From contig SAAH01000012.1 of assembly GCA_009929525.1 (NCBI GenBank), forward strand, positions 1-60,299: a DNA stretch of 60,299 nt, in the 5' to 3' direction. A program made the position numbers and the translations under genes. A model generated the notes under the pieces. That model worked only from the letters and a program-made list of their open reading frames with translations. It searched no databases and was not told the origin of the DNA. Positions 53,074 to 60,299 of the stretch are shown here, in pieces (within the stretch, counting starts at the first letter, position 1; every line of letters begins with the position of its first letter). The DNA is from Clostridia bacterium (GTDB lineage Bacteria > Bacillota > Clostridia > Lachnospirales > Lachnospiraceae).

Positions 53074-54717
53074 TTATGCCTTCATCTTCTCCCTTTCGTC
53101 GGGATCTTCCTCGAGGATCGAGAAGGCAATATTCGTAGCATGATCCGCCACACGTTCCAATTCCGACAGAAGATCCGAAAAAATCATTCCTGCTTCCGGC
53201 GTGCATTCATTTTGTGTCAAACGTTCTATATGGCGTTCCTGCAGTTCTCTTTCCTTTTCATCGATTTCATTTTCCAGAGAAAGGATGTCCACCATATGCC
53301 GCCTGTCATTATATGAAAACATTTCATTTGAATAGGTCAGTATTTTCAAAACCATATCCAGCATTTCAGAAAGATCTCTTATCCCGTTTTTACTGAAAGA
53401 TATTTCGCTGTCCCGCATCCGGGCTGAAGCATCCGCAGTATTTTGGGCGTAATCCCCGATTCTTTCTATATCATTTACCACATGGAAAAGTGCTCCTATA
53501 CTCATTGCATCATCAATGGGCAGTTCGGATTGATTGATATGAACAAGATAGTTGGTGATTTCTTTATTCAGATAATCAATATTCCTCTCTGTCTGGCGGA
53601 CCTCCTCAAGCTCTTTTTGGTTATGATCTATCAAAGTATTCATGGCACGCACAAGATTTGTAAGAGCCATATCTGCCATTCTCTCCATCTCACGGATTGC
53701 CTGAAGCACTGCTGTCGTAGGAGAAAATACATATTGGTTCCCAATATAAACCAGCTCGAACTCTTCTTCTTCCTCATCGTGTCCGCTTATGAGCAGATAG
53801 GAAAGCTTTACAAATATCGGTGCAAGTGGAAGGAGTATCAATACCTCACATACCTTGATAATAGAGTTCGCATTCGCGATCATTCGCCCTGCTTCGTTTC
53901 CTGATATCCGCATGAAGAAACCCACTACATAATCTCCTGCAAAAATCAATGTAAGGGCACAGATACATGTACCAAATATATTAAACATCAGATGAAGGGA
54001 TGCCGCTCTCTTTGCATCCTTTCTGCAGCCTATACTTGCTAAAACTGCAGACATTGTACATCCTATATTACAGCCAAGCATCATATACAAACATACTGGA
54101 AGCTGCATCATACCTTCCCTTGCCAAAAGCATGATAATTCCTACCATCACAGAATTGCTTTGCAGGATCGCCGTCGCCACAAAACCTACCGCAAATGCTA
54201 AGAATGGATTTTTCAAAGCAGCAAGTACAGACACAAACTGTGGAATCTCTTTTGCCTGATCCAGTGCTCCTGACATTGTTGATATACCCAAAAACAAAAG
54301 TCCAAATCCCAGAATGATTTCTCCGAGCCTGTTGATCGTCAGATGTCTTTTTACAAACACAGCCATAATAACACCTATGATAATAAAAAGAGGGGCTATG
54401 TCCGCCAGATCAAAGGCTATGATCTGTCCTGTCACTGTTGTTCCTATGTTTGCGCCCAGAATGATCCCTGCAGACTGAGACACTTTCATCAGACCGGAAT
54501 TAACAAAACTGACGACCATGACTGTTGTTGCATTCGATGATTGTATCAACGCTGTGAAAAAAGTACCTACCAAAACGCCGATCACTCTGTTCCTGGTAAA
54601 CACTTCAAGAATACTTCGCATCTTTGCTCCAGTCACTTTTTGCAGTCCGTCACTCATCATTTTCATTCCATAAAGGAAGAGACCCAGACCCCCTACTAAA
54701 GATATGACTATATTCAT
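53074..54717 (-). CDS. Na+/phosphate symporter family protein with PhoU-like domain
   Basis: 547 residues. The N-terminal two thirds has two inverted repeats of the Na/Pi-cotransporter fold, with the signature QSSNATTVMVVSFVNSG and the second copy LQSNSVMVGIIM, plus GANIGTTVTGQ. The C-terminal 200 residues are a PhoU-like helical bundle (IREMERMADMAL, NDIERIGDYAQN, LERVADHATNIA). This matches NptA/YjbB-type phosphate carriers. The start lies downstream of a palindrome in its leader with AAGGAG before the ATG. It is inserted between ribF and the rpsO block. Confidence 0.92.
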   Translation of the reverse strand: MNIVISLVGGLGLFLYGMKMMSDGLQKVTGAKMRSILEVFTRNRVIGVLVGTFFTALIQSSNATTVMVVSFVNSGLMKVSQSAGIILGANIGTTVTGQIIAFDLADIAPLFIIIGVIMAVFVKRHLTINRLGEIILGFGLLFLGISTMSGALDQAKEIPQFVSVLAALKNPFLAFAVGFVATAILQSNSVMVGIIMLLAREGMMQLPVCLYMMLGCNIGCTMSAVLASIGCRKDAKRAASLHLMFNIFGTCICALTLIFAGDYVVGFFMRISGNEAGRMIANANSIIKVCEVLILLPLAPIFVKLSYLLISGHDEEEEEFELVYIGNQYVFSPTTAVLQAIREMERMADMALTNLVRAMNTLIDHNQKELEEVRQTERNIDYLNKEITNYLVHINQSELPIDDAMSIGALFHVVNDIERIGDYAQNTADASARMRDSEISFSKNGIRDLSEMLDMVLKILTYSNEMFSYNDRRHMVDILSLENEIDEKERELQERHIERLTQNECTPEAGMIFSDLLSELERVADHATNIAFSILEEDPDEREKMKA

Positions 54718-54740
54718 ATTTGTTCTCCTTAGTATCCTTT

Positions 54741-54762
54741 CAAGTACGCCTCGGCGTACTTG
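54741..54762 (-). repeat. Small palindrome in leader of the Na/Pi symporter gene
   Basis: CAAGTACGCC and GGCGTACTTG are perfect inverted copies separated by two bases. The hairpin ends 24 bases before the symporter start codon. The same core occurs at 14686-14704 before the zinc dehydrogenase gene, same orientation relative to the gene. A second small hairpin (54777-54791) overlaps the ribF stop codon. Confidence 0.7.
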
Positions 54763-54777
54763 CTTACGAGTGGCTCG

Positions 54778-55713
54778 TCAGCTATGCTGACATAATTTAT
54801 CTTTAAAGTATCTCTCACCCAAACGGGCATCTCTTTGAATCTGCCCACGAAGTTCTTCTACAGAATCAAACTTACACTCCGGCCGAACAAAATGATAGAA
54901 TTCAACCCAAGCTTCTTTATCGTACAGATCCTCGTTGCATTCAAACAAAAATGTCTCCACTCCGGCAAATGGAACTTCAACGGTAGGCTTTACTCCCACA
55001 TTTGATATACCAAAAAATACTTTTCCATTCACAAAAGTCCTTGAAGCATAGACTCCAAAAGGAGGCAGCAGCTTCCCATCTTCCGGCCTCTGGTTGATCG
55101 TAGGTAATCCCCAGGTTCTTCCCAGTTGTCTTCCATGCACTACTTTTCCTTTTACAAAATAGGGATAGCCGAGCAGTTCATTCACTTTCTCGATATTTCC
55201 CTCCTGAAGACTTTCTCTTATCCACGTGCTGCTGATCTCTCTGTCTTCATCCATTTCCTTATCAAGGATCTCCACATCAAAACCATATTTGACGCCAAGC
55301 TTTTCCAGAAGCTCAGGAGTTCCCTTTCTCTCATATCCAAAATGAAAATCAGGACCAACTACAACATATGCGGCCCGCAGCTGCACTGCCAAAATCTCCC
55401 GGACAAAATCCTCCGGCTCCATCTGGATCAGTTCCGGTACAAAAGGACATTCGATCAGACAGTCCAGATTCTTCTTTTCCAGAAGAACTTTTCTTTCTTC
55501 ATTTGTCAATATCGTCCGCTTGATCCTGGTTCCCAGTTTTACAAGAGGCGATACATCAAAGGTAAAAACAACGGTTTCATAACCTTCTTTACCAATTTCC
55601 AGTGCTCTTGTCACCAGTTTGCTGTGTCCTCGATGCATTCCGTCAAACTTACCCAACGTTACCACGCTTCTTTTATCCAGTTGAAAATCAAGTGTATCTG
55701 TAATGTATCTCAT
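54778..55713 (-). CDS. ribF: Bifunctional riboflavin kinase / FAD synthetase
   Basis: About 311 residues. The N-terminal FMN adenylyltransferase has VTLGKFDGMHRGHSKL and STWIRESLQEG; the C-terminal kinase has GRTWGLPTIN and the phosphate-binding PFGVYASR. Start ATG 55713 follows AAGGAAG. It is in the conserved infB-rbfA-nrnA-truB-ribF run. FMN made here would serve the alpha-hydroxy-acid dehydrogenase among others. Confidence 0.95.
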   Translation of the reverse strand: MRYITDTLDFQLDKRSVVTLGKFDGMHRGHSKLVTRALEIGKEGYETVVFTFDVSPLVKLGTRIKRTILTNEERKVLLEKKNLDCLIECPFVPELIQMEPEDFVREILAVQLRAAYVVVGPDFHFGYERKGTPELLEKLGVKYGFDVEILDKEMDEDREISSTWIRESLQEGNIEKVNELLGYPYFVKGKVVHGRQLGRTWGLPTINQRPEDGKLLPPFGVYASRTFVNGKVFFGISNVGVKPTVEVPFAGVETFLFECNEDLYDKEAWVEFYHFVRPECKFDSVEELRGQIQRDARLGERYFKDKLCQHS

Positions 55714-55750
55714 CTTTTTCTTCCTTAACATTCAAAATTGCCCGCAACTG

Positions 55751-56662
55751 TTACCGGCCTTCATTTATGTAAAACATCTTTACCGGCGAATATGCTTCGC
55801 CCTTTTTTTTGTAAATCCCAACAAATTCATCCTCACTGTCATAGATACGGACCTGTGCATCCTCTTTAATGGAAGAACTGTCTCCCTCTGCAAAATCTTC
55901 TGAAAAAGTGTTTCCATTCTGTACTAAAATGTCACCCATCTTGATGGTTTTTATCTTAGGATACTTTTCAAACATCTGATCTATCGGTACTACGATACAG
56001 TTGAACTGTCCACGACTTACATATTCCTCAATCTGTGCCAGTTTTCTTGCATCCAGCAGTTCAAAACGTTCCACTCTTGTCCGAGTCAATTGCTTCATAC
56101 AGCCGCCGCATCCCAGTTTTTCTCCAATATCATTGCACAAAGTACGGATATAGGTACCTTTGGAACAATGGATCCTCACTGTAAACTCTGGAAGATTCAT
56201 CCCCAGAATCTCGATCTGATAAAAATGTACCTTCCTTGCTTTCCGTTCCACTTCTTTTCCCTGACGTGCAAGTTCATATAATTTTTTTCCATTTACCTTG
56301 ATTGCTGAATACATCGGCGGAATCTGAAGCTGTTCTCCCTCAAAGGAAGCAACGCACGTACGCACTTCTTCTTCCGAAACACATACCTCTTTCTCCTGTA
56401 GGATTTTTCCTGTCATATCCTGCGTATCTGTCGAGATCCCCAAACGTACCACTGCCTCGTACACCTTGTCATGATCTGCCAGCATATCGCACAATCTGGT
56501 CGCCTTTCCCAGACACACTGGAAGCACACCTTCTGCCTCCGGATCCAATGTTCCAGTATGGCCGATCTTCTTTTGATGAAAAATCCCGCGAAGTTTCGCC
56601 ACCACATCATGAGAAGTATATCCAGCCTCTTTGTATACATTAATTACACCATTAATTTCCAT
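55751..56662 (-). CDS. truB: tRNA pseudouridine-55 synthase
   Basis: About 303 residues, with INGVINVYKEAGYTSHDVV, the catalytic Asp in HTGTLDPEAEGVLPV, and the PUA-like C-terminus. The ATG at 56662 has GGAG seven bases upstream; the ATG two codons before is too close to it. The start lies inside the end of nrnA (11-base overlap), so they are coupled. Confidence 0.96.
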   Translation of the reverse strand: MEINGVINVYKEAGYTSHDVVAKLRGIFHQKKIGHTGTLDPEAEGVLPVCLGKATRLCDMLADHDKVYEAVVRLGISTDTQDMTGKILQEKEVCVSEEEVRTCVASFEGEQLQIPPMYSAIKVNGKKLYELARQGKEVERKARKVHFYQIEILGMNLPEFTVRIHCSKGTYIRTLCNDIGEKLGCGGCMKQLTRTRVERFELLDARKLAQIEEYVSRGQFNCIVVPIDQMFEKYPKIKTIKMGDILVQNGNTFSEDFAEGDSSSIKEDAQVRIYDSEDEFVGIYKKKGEAYSPVKMFYINEGR

Positions 56663-57629
56663 TTTCATGCTCCTTGAGCTGTATTTCTATCCCATAAGTA
56701 ATACTGTTGATCACATCAAAGACTGACCCCTGCATAGTACAGCCTGCTGCACGCACATGTCCTCCACCGCTGAAATACGTGGCTATCCTGGCAACATCTA
56801 CGATACCGCCGGAACGCATACTTACTTTGTACTCCTGAGTTCCTGTCTCATAAAGGAAAATGGCAACTTCCACCCCCTGCGTATTCTGCAGTTGATTAAC
56901 AATCCCATCCAAATCCTTCGGCTCCACTCCGTAAAATCTAAGATCACGCTGTCTTACATATCCTACGATACATTTTCCATCCAGAAGCATGATACTCTCC
57001 ATGATGGTCCTTCCCATGATCTGATTCTGCACATACGTTTTTGTATAGAAGGAATCTTTTATGATCTTTGTAAAATCAATTTTCTTTTCCATAAGCTGAC
57101 CGGCAATCTGCATCGTCCTTGCACTGGTACAGGAATACTGGAATACTCCTGTATCATGTATGATACCTGTATACAATGCTTCGGCAGTCTCTTTTGATAT
57201 TTTCTCAGAATCAAGAAGCTCGTATAGCACTTCACAAGTTGAACTTGCATCCGGACAGATATGATTGATATCAGCTAATCCGTTATTCGTCACGTGATGA
57301 TCCACACATACCGTCTGTTTCGCAGTATCCAAAGCTGCGCCTGCCACACCGATCCTGTCACGGCTGCTCACATCAAATAGCAGCAGCAGATCGTAAGGTT
57401 CTTCCTTTGTATACTCCCTTTTTGACATATCCAGGTCCCGAATATAGGAAAATACCTCCATGTAATCCTCCAGATACACATCCACAGTAAGCTGCGGATA
57501 ATTATCCTTGAGATACAGATACATTCCCATACAAGATCCCACGCAGTCACCGTCCGGTCTTATATGACCGGCAATGGCAACCGTTTTTACATCTTCAAGT
57601 ACAGATGTGATATTATTCATCTTCTTCAT
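56652..57629 (-). CDS. DHH-family nanoRNase/pAp phosphatase (NrnA-like)
   Basis: 325 residues. The DHH domain has GHIRPDGDCVGS, LLLFDVSSRDR and VDHHVTNNG; the DHHA1 domain ends with GGGHVRAAGC. This is the NrnA/RecJ-like protein that removes short RNAs or pAp, and its position between rbfA and truB is usual in Firmicutes. Either of two close in-frame ATGs (57629, 57620) may be the start. It overlaps rbfA by up to 17 bases. Confidence 0.93.
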   Translation of the reverse strand: MKKMNNITSVLEDVKTVAIAGHIRPDGDCVGSCMGMYLYLKDNYPQLTVDVYLEDYMEVFSYIRDLDMSKREYTKEEPYDLLLLFDVSSRDRIGVAGAALDTAKQTVCVDHHVTNNGLADINHICPDASSTCEVLYELLDSEKISKETAEALYTGIIHDTGVFQYSCTSARTMQIAGQLMEKKIDFTKIIKDSFYTKTYVQNQIMGRTIMESIMLLDGKCIVGYVRQRDLRFYGVEPKDLDGIVNQLQNTQGVEVAIFLYETGTQEYKVSMRSGGIVDVARIATYFSGGGHVRAAGCTMQGSVFDVINSITYGIEIQLKEHENGN

Positions 57630-57996
57630 CAGCCCTTTCTGGGATACTCTGATTCACTTCCTGAATCAGCTTAGACATATTTACTCCATATTCAATTGAC
57701 TCATCTAATATAAATTCAATCTCTGGTGTATTCCTAAGGTTCAAAGTTTTTGCCAGCTGGCGGCGGATATATCCTTCCGCGCTTCTAAGGCCCGCGATGG
57801 TATCGCTCTTTTCCTTATCTGAGCCAAGTACACTGATATAAGCTTTGCATGTTTTCAAATCTGGAGCCACCTGCGCTGATGTCACAGATGTCAGCATATG
57901 GATCCGTGGATCTTTTATTTCCTGACGAATGATGACACTAAGTTCCTTCATCACTTCACCGTTGATTCTTGTATTCTTAATACTGTTTTTTCTCAT
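57613..57996 (-). CDS. rbfA: Ribosome-binding factor A
   Basis: About 127 residues with IKDPRIHMLTSVTSAQVAPD and LRNTPEIEFILDESIEYG. A KH-like protein needed for 30S maturation. ATG 57996 follows GAGGA; the TTG two codons earlier is a less likely start. The extreme C-terminus is acidic. Confidence 0.96.
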   Translation of the reverse strand: MRKNSIKNTRINGEVMKELSVIIRQEIKDPRIHMLTSVTSAQVAPDLKTCKAYISVLGSDKEKSDTIAGLRSAEGYIRRQLAKTLNLRNTPEIEFILDESIEYGVNMSKLIQEVNQSIPERADEEDE

Positions 57997-58025
57997 TTTC
58001 AATCCTCTATTCCAAAAGAAGCGTC

Positions 58026-58067
58026 AAAGACTGCACCTGGCCATTTAAGGTCAAAGCTGCAGTCTTT
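58026..58067 (-). terminator. Hairpin between infB and rbfA
   Basis: A perfect 10-bp stem (58026-58035 with 58058-58067) with a further internal GGCC/GACC pairing. On the minus strand no continuous T-tract follows, so it may be a partial terminator or RNA-processing site rather than an operon end. Confidence 0.45.
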
Positions 58068-58084
58068 TGCACTATCTTTTTATA

Positions 58085-60299
58085 CTAACGGGGAACTTCT
58101 ACCATAATATAAGCTTCTACCTGATCCAATTCCTGGATTTCACTGTATCCTTCAAATACCAGACCACACTCATATCCTGCTTTAACCTCTTTTACATCAT
58201 CCTTAAATCTCTTCAATGATGCAAGCGGTCCCTCAAATATCTGTTTTCCTTCTCTGGAGATACGAACCGTACATCCTCTCTGGAACATACCATCCAGAAC
58301 GTAACCTCCTGCGATATTGCCAATGCCGGAAGCTTTGAATATCTGGCGGATCTCTGCATGACCGATAACTTTCTCCTCAAATACAGGATCCAGCATACCC
58401 TTCATAGCAGCTTCCACATCCTCGATTGCCTGATAGATGACTCTATACAGACGAAGATCTACACCTTCCTGCTCTGCAACATTCTTTGCTGTAGCATCAG
58501 GTCTTACATTAAATCCGATAATGATCGCATTAGATGCGGATGCCAGTGCTACGTCAGATTCATTGATCGCACCTACGCCGCCATGAATGATCTTAACAAC
58601 AACTTCTTCATTGGACAGCTTGGTAAGGCTCTGTTTAACTGCTTCTACCGATCCCTGAACATCCGCCTTAACGATGATATCCAGTTCTTTCAGATTGCCT
58701 TCCTGGATCTGTGTAAACAGATCATCCAGAGACATCTTCGCTTTCGTATCATCCAGCAGACGATTTTTATTCTCTGAAATGAAGGTTGCAGCAAAGTTTT
58801 TCGCATCCTTATCATTTTCAGTAGCCACAAGAACTTCTCCTGCATTCGGTACGTCTGACAGACCAAGGATCTCTACAGGAGTAGACGGTCCTGCCTCTTT
58901 GACGCGGCGTCCCTTGTCATCCATCATGGCACGGACTTTACCGGAGCATGCTCCTGCCGCGATGAAATCTCCTACATGAAGAGTTCCTTTTTGTACTAAG
59001 ATCGTAGCCACTGGTCCTTTTCCTTTATCGAGCTGTGCTTCGATAACAAGACCCCTTGCATTTCTCTTAGGATTTGCTTTCAGCTCGCCTACTTCTGCTG
59101 TCAGAAGGATCATCTCAAGCAATTCTTCGATACCAGTATGTGATTTTGCAGAAACTGGAACAAAGATAGTACTTCCGCCCCAATCTTCCGGAATCAGCTG
59201 GTACTCGGACAATTCCTGTTTTACTCTCTCTACATTTGCACTTGGCTTATCAATCTTGTTGATGGCAACGATAATCTCTACACCAGCAGCCTTTGCATGA
59301 TTGATAGCTTCTATCGTCTGAGGCATAACACCATCATCTGCTGCAACGACTAAAACTGCGATATCTGTTGCATTTGCACCACGCATACGCATAGCGGTGA
59401 ATGCTTCATGACCAGGTGTATCAAGGAAGGTGATCTTCTGGCCCTTAATGGATACCACGTACGCACCGATATGCTGTGTGATACCGCCGGCTTCTCTGTC
59501 CGTTACGTTTGTCTTACGGATAGCATCCAGAAGTGAAGTTTTACCATGATCTACATGACCCATAACACATACAACCGGTGGTCTGGCTACAAGTGCAGTT
59601 TCATCTTCCTCTTCTTCTTTCAGAAGTTCTTCGATCACATCCACTTTTACTTCCTGCTCTGCGATGATGTCATATTCAAGTGCGATTTCCTGCGCTTTCT
59701 CAAAATCAATCTCATGATTAACAGTAACCATGATTCCCTCAAGGAATAATTTCTTCACGATAACAGAAGGCTGCATTTTCATTCTCTCAGCCAACTCACG
59801 AATCGTCATTTTCTCTGGAAGTGTGACCTCTTTGATCACTTCTTTCTTTTCTTCCTTCGGCTGTGGACGAACCGGTTTCTGAAGAGCTTTCGGAATCCTC
59901 TGATTTGGACGGCGTCCCTGATTCGGGCGATTCGTACCAACTCCAGTTCTTCTGTCCTGAGTTTTCTTTTCTTCTCTCTCGCGCTCTTTTTCTTTATCTT
60001 TTTCTTTACTCTTTACATCTCTGACAGGTTTTCTTGCCAATCCCAGATCAAGGCTTTCACCTGCTGCTGGTCTTGTATCTTTTCTGTCTGTCCGGCGATT
60101 GTTATTATCTCTGCCGTCGCGGTCTCTGTTGTCACGGTTCATGCCATTTCTATTATCGTATCTTTGGCCGCCCTGACCCTGTGGTCTGTTCTGTCCCTGA
60201 CCCTGTGGTCTGTCACCGTATCTTCTGGTTCCGTCCGGTCTGGTTCCCTGACCCTGCGGTCTGTTCTGTCCCTGGCCCTGTGGTCTGTCACCGTATCTT
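58085..60299 (-). CDS. infB: Translation initiation factor IF-2 (5' end outside window)
   Basis: At least 737 codons; the frame is open to the right edge, so the gene starts beyond it. The internal ATG at 60142 is not the real start. The visible N-terminus is a disordered Arg/Asn/Gln/Gly/Pro-rich region with tandem repeats, then a charged [15 protein letters not shown] stretch and the IF2_N module ([20 protein letters not shown]). The G domain has [17 protein letters not shown] and NKIDKPS. Domains II-IV follow to the end with [16 protein letters not shown] and a typical EVPR tail. It brings initiator tRNA to the 30S subunit. Confidence 0.97.
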   Translation of the reverse strand, partial: RYGDRPQGQGQNRPQGQGTRPDGTRRYGDRPQGQGQNRPQGQGGQRYDNRNGMNRDNRDRDGRDNNNRRTDRKDTRPAAGESLDLGLARKPVRDVKSKEKDKEKEREREEKKTQDRRTGVGTNRPNQGRRPNQRIPKALQKPVRPQPKEEKKEVIKEVTLPEKMTIRELAERMKMQPSVIVKKLFLEGIMVTVNHEIDFEKAQEIALEYDIIAEQEVKVDVIEELLKEEEEDETALVARPPVVCVMGHVDHGKTSLLDAIRKTNVTDREAGGITQHIGAYVVSIKGQKITFLDTPGHEAFTAMRMRGANATDIAVLVVAADDGVMPQTIEAINHAKAAGVEIIVAINKIDKPSANVERVKQELSEYQLIPEDWGGSTIFVPVSAKSHTGIEELLEMILLTAEVGELKANPKRNARGLVIEAQLDKGKGPVATILVQKGTLHVGDFIAAGACSGKVRAMMDDKGRRVKEAGPSTPVEILGLSDVPNAGEVLVATENDKDAKNFAATFISENKNRLLDDTKAKMSLDDLFTQIQEGNLKELDIIVKADVQGSVEAVKQSLTKLSNEEVVVKIIHGGVGAINESDVALASASNAIIIGFNVRPDATAKNVAEQEGVDLRLYRVIYQAIEDVEAAMKGMLDPVFEEKVIGHAEIRQIFKASGIGNIAGGYVLDGMFQRGCTVRISREGKQIFEGPLASLKRFKDDVKEVKAGYECGLVFEGYSEIQELDQVEAYIMVEVPR
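60171..60299 (-). repeat. Tandem 75-bp repeat encoding IF-2 N-terminal repeats
   Basis: Units at 60171-60224 and 60246-60299 differ at two positions over 54 bases and are offset by 75 bases. They encode [18 protein letters not shown], itself made of two PQGQG sub-repeats. The array may continue beyond the window. Confidence 0.9.

Noticed and set aside
60143-60299. infB starting at the ATG at 60142
   Set aside because: The frame continues open to the window edge with repeat-encoding sequence typical of the IF-2 N-terminus, so the start lies outside.

Overview
The window looks like chromosome from a Gram-positive anaerobic gut-type clostridium, most likely Lachnospiraceae (an inference from protein character; no rRNA gene is present). 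Supporting signs are moderate GC, strong AGGAGG-type ribosome binding sites, a GlgC/GlgD pair, a Cys-rich anaerobic-type alpha-hydroxy-acid dehydrogenase, a lipobox substrate-binding protein, and HD-GYP/GGDEF signalling proteins.

Layout. (a) 0.2-6 kb, minus strand: FMN alpha-hydroxy-acid dehydrogenase, UvrD/PcrA helicase and an MrfA-like DEAD/DEAH helicase with a C-terminal Cys cluster. (b) 6.3-10.6 kb, minus: glycogen phosphorylase, a metallo-beta-lactamase-fold hydrolase and an orphan larB. (c) 10.8-15.7 kb: a decaying sugar-uptake locus. It has an AraC regulator and two intact permeases, but the solute-binding protein and a YesL-like gene have both lost their 5' parts at one junction, and the next gene, a zinc alcohol dehydrogenase, carries an in-frame TAA. 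(d) 15.9-21.3 kb: lon directly behind a CIRCE operator, an HxlR regulator, and a CbiMQO-type cobalt/nickel ECF importer. (e) 21.7-24 kb, plus: glgC-glgD. (f) 24.1-31.8 kb, minus: a five-gene peptide/nickel-type ABC importer preceded by an 818-residue methyltransferase / M14-type metallohydrolase / methyltransferase fusion. (g) 31.8-32.9 kb: a gene-free stretch with a 261-bp inverted-repeat element and a three-copy 71-75 bp repeat. (h) 32.9-49.3 kb, minus: a tightly packed run starting at a good sigma-A-like promoter: GGDEF-receiver protein, two-module NRPS with terminal reductase, sensor kinase, HD-GYP response regulator, acyl-activating enzyme, acyl carrier protein, rarA, pyridoxamine kinase and a TIGR04076-like small protein. 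(i) 49.4-60.3 kb, minus: the infB-rbfA-nrnA-truB-ribF ... rpsO-pnp translation/RNA block, with a Na/Pi symporter and an NlpC/P60 protein inserted; infB runs off the right edge.

The most interesting system is (h). The NRPS has the order C-A-T-C-A-T-R and sits with a free acyl ligase and acyl carrier protein, so an N-acylated dipeptide aldehyde (or the derived alcohol, or a pyrazinone if the N-terminus is freed) is the reasonable product class. It overlaps by 4 bases with a histidine kinase, which overlaps by 4 bases with a c-di-GMP phosphodiesterase-type response regulator; a diguanylate-cyclase-type protein lies just upstream. Synthesis of the peptide and c-di-GMP signalling therefore appear to be expressed together.

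A second theme is nickel/cobalt: larB, CbiM(N)QO with the metal-binding N-terminal Met-His, and a NikABCDE-like importer with the unusual three-domain fusion all lie within 22 kb. Functions are assigned by reading family motifs by eye; no database search was possible.
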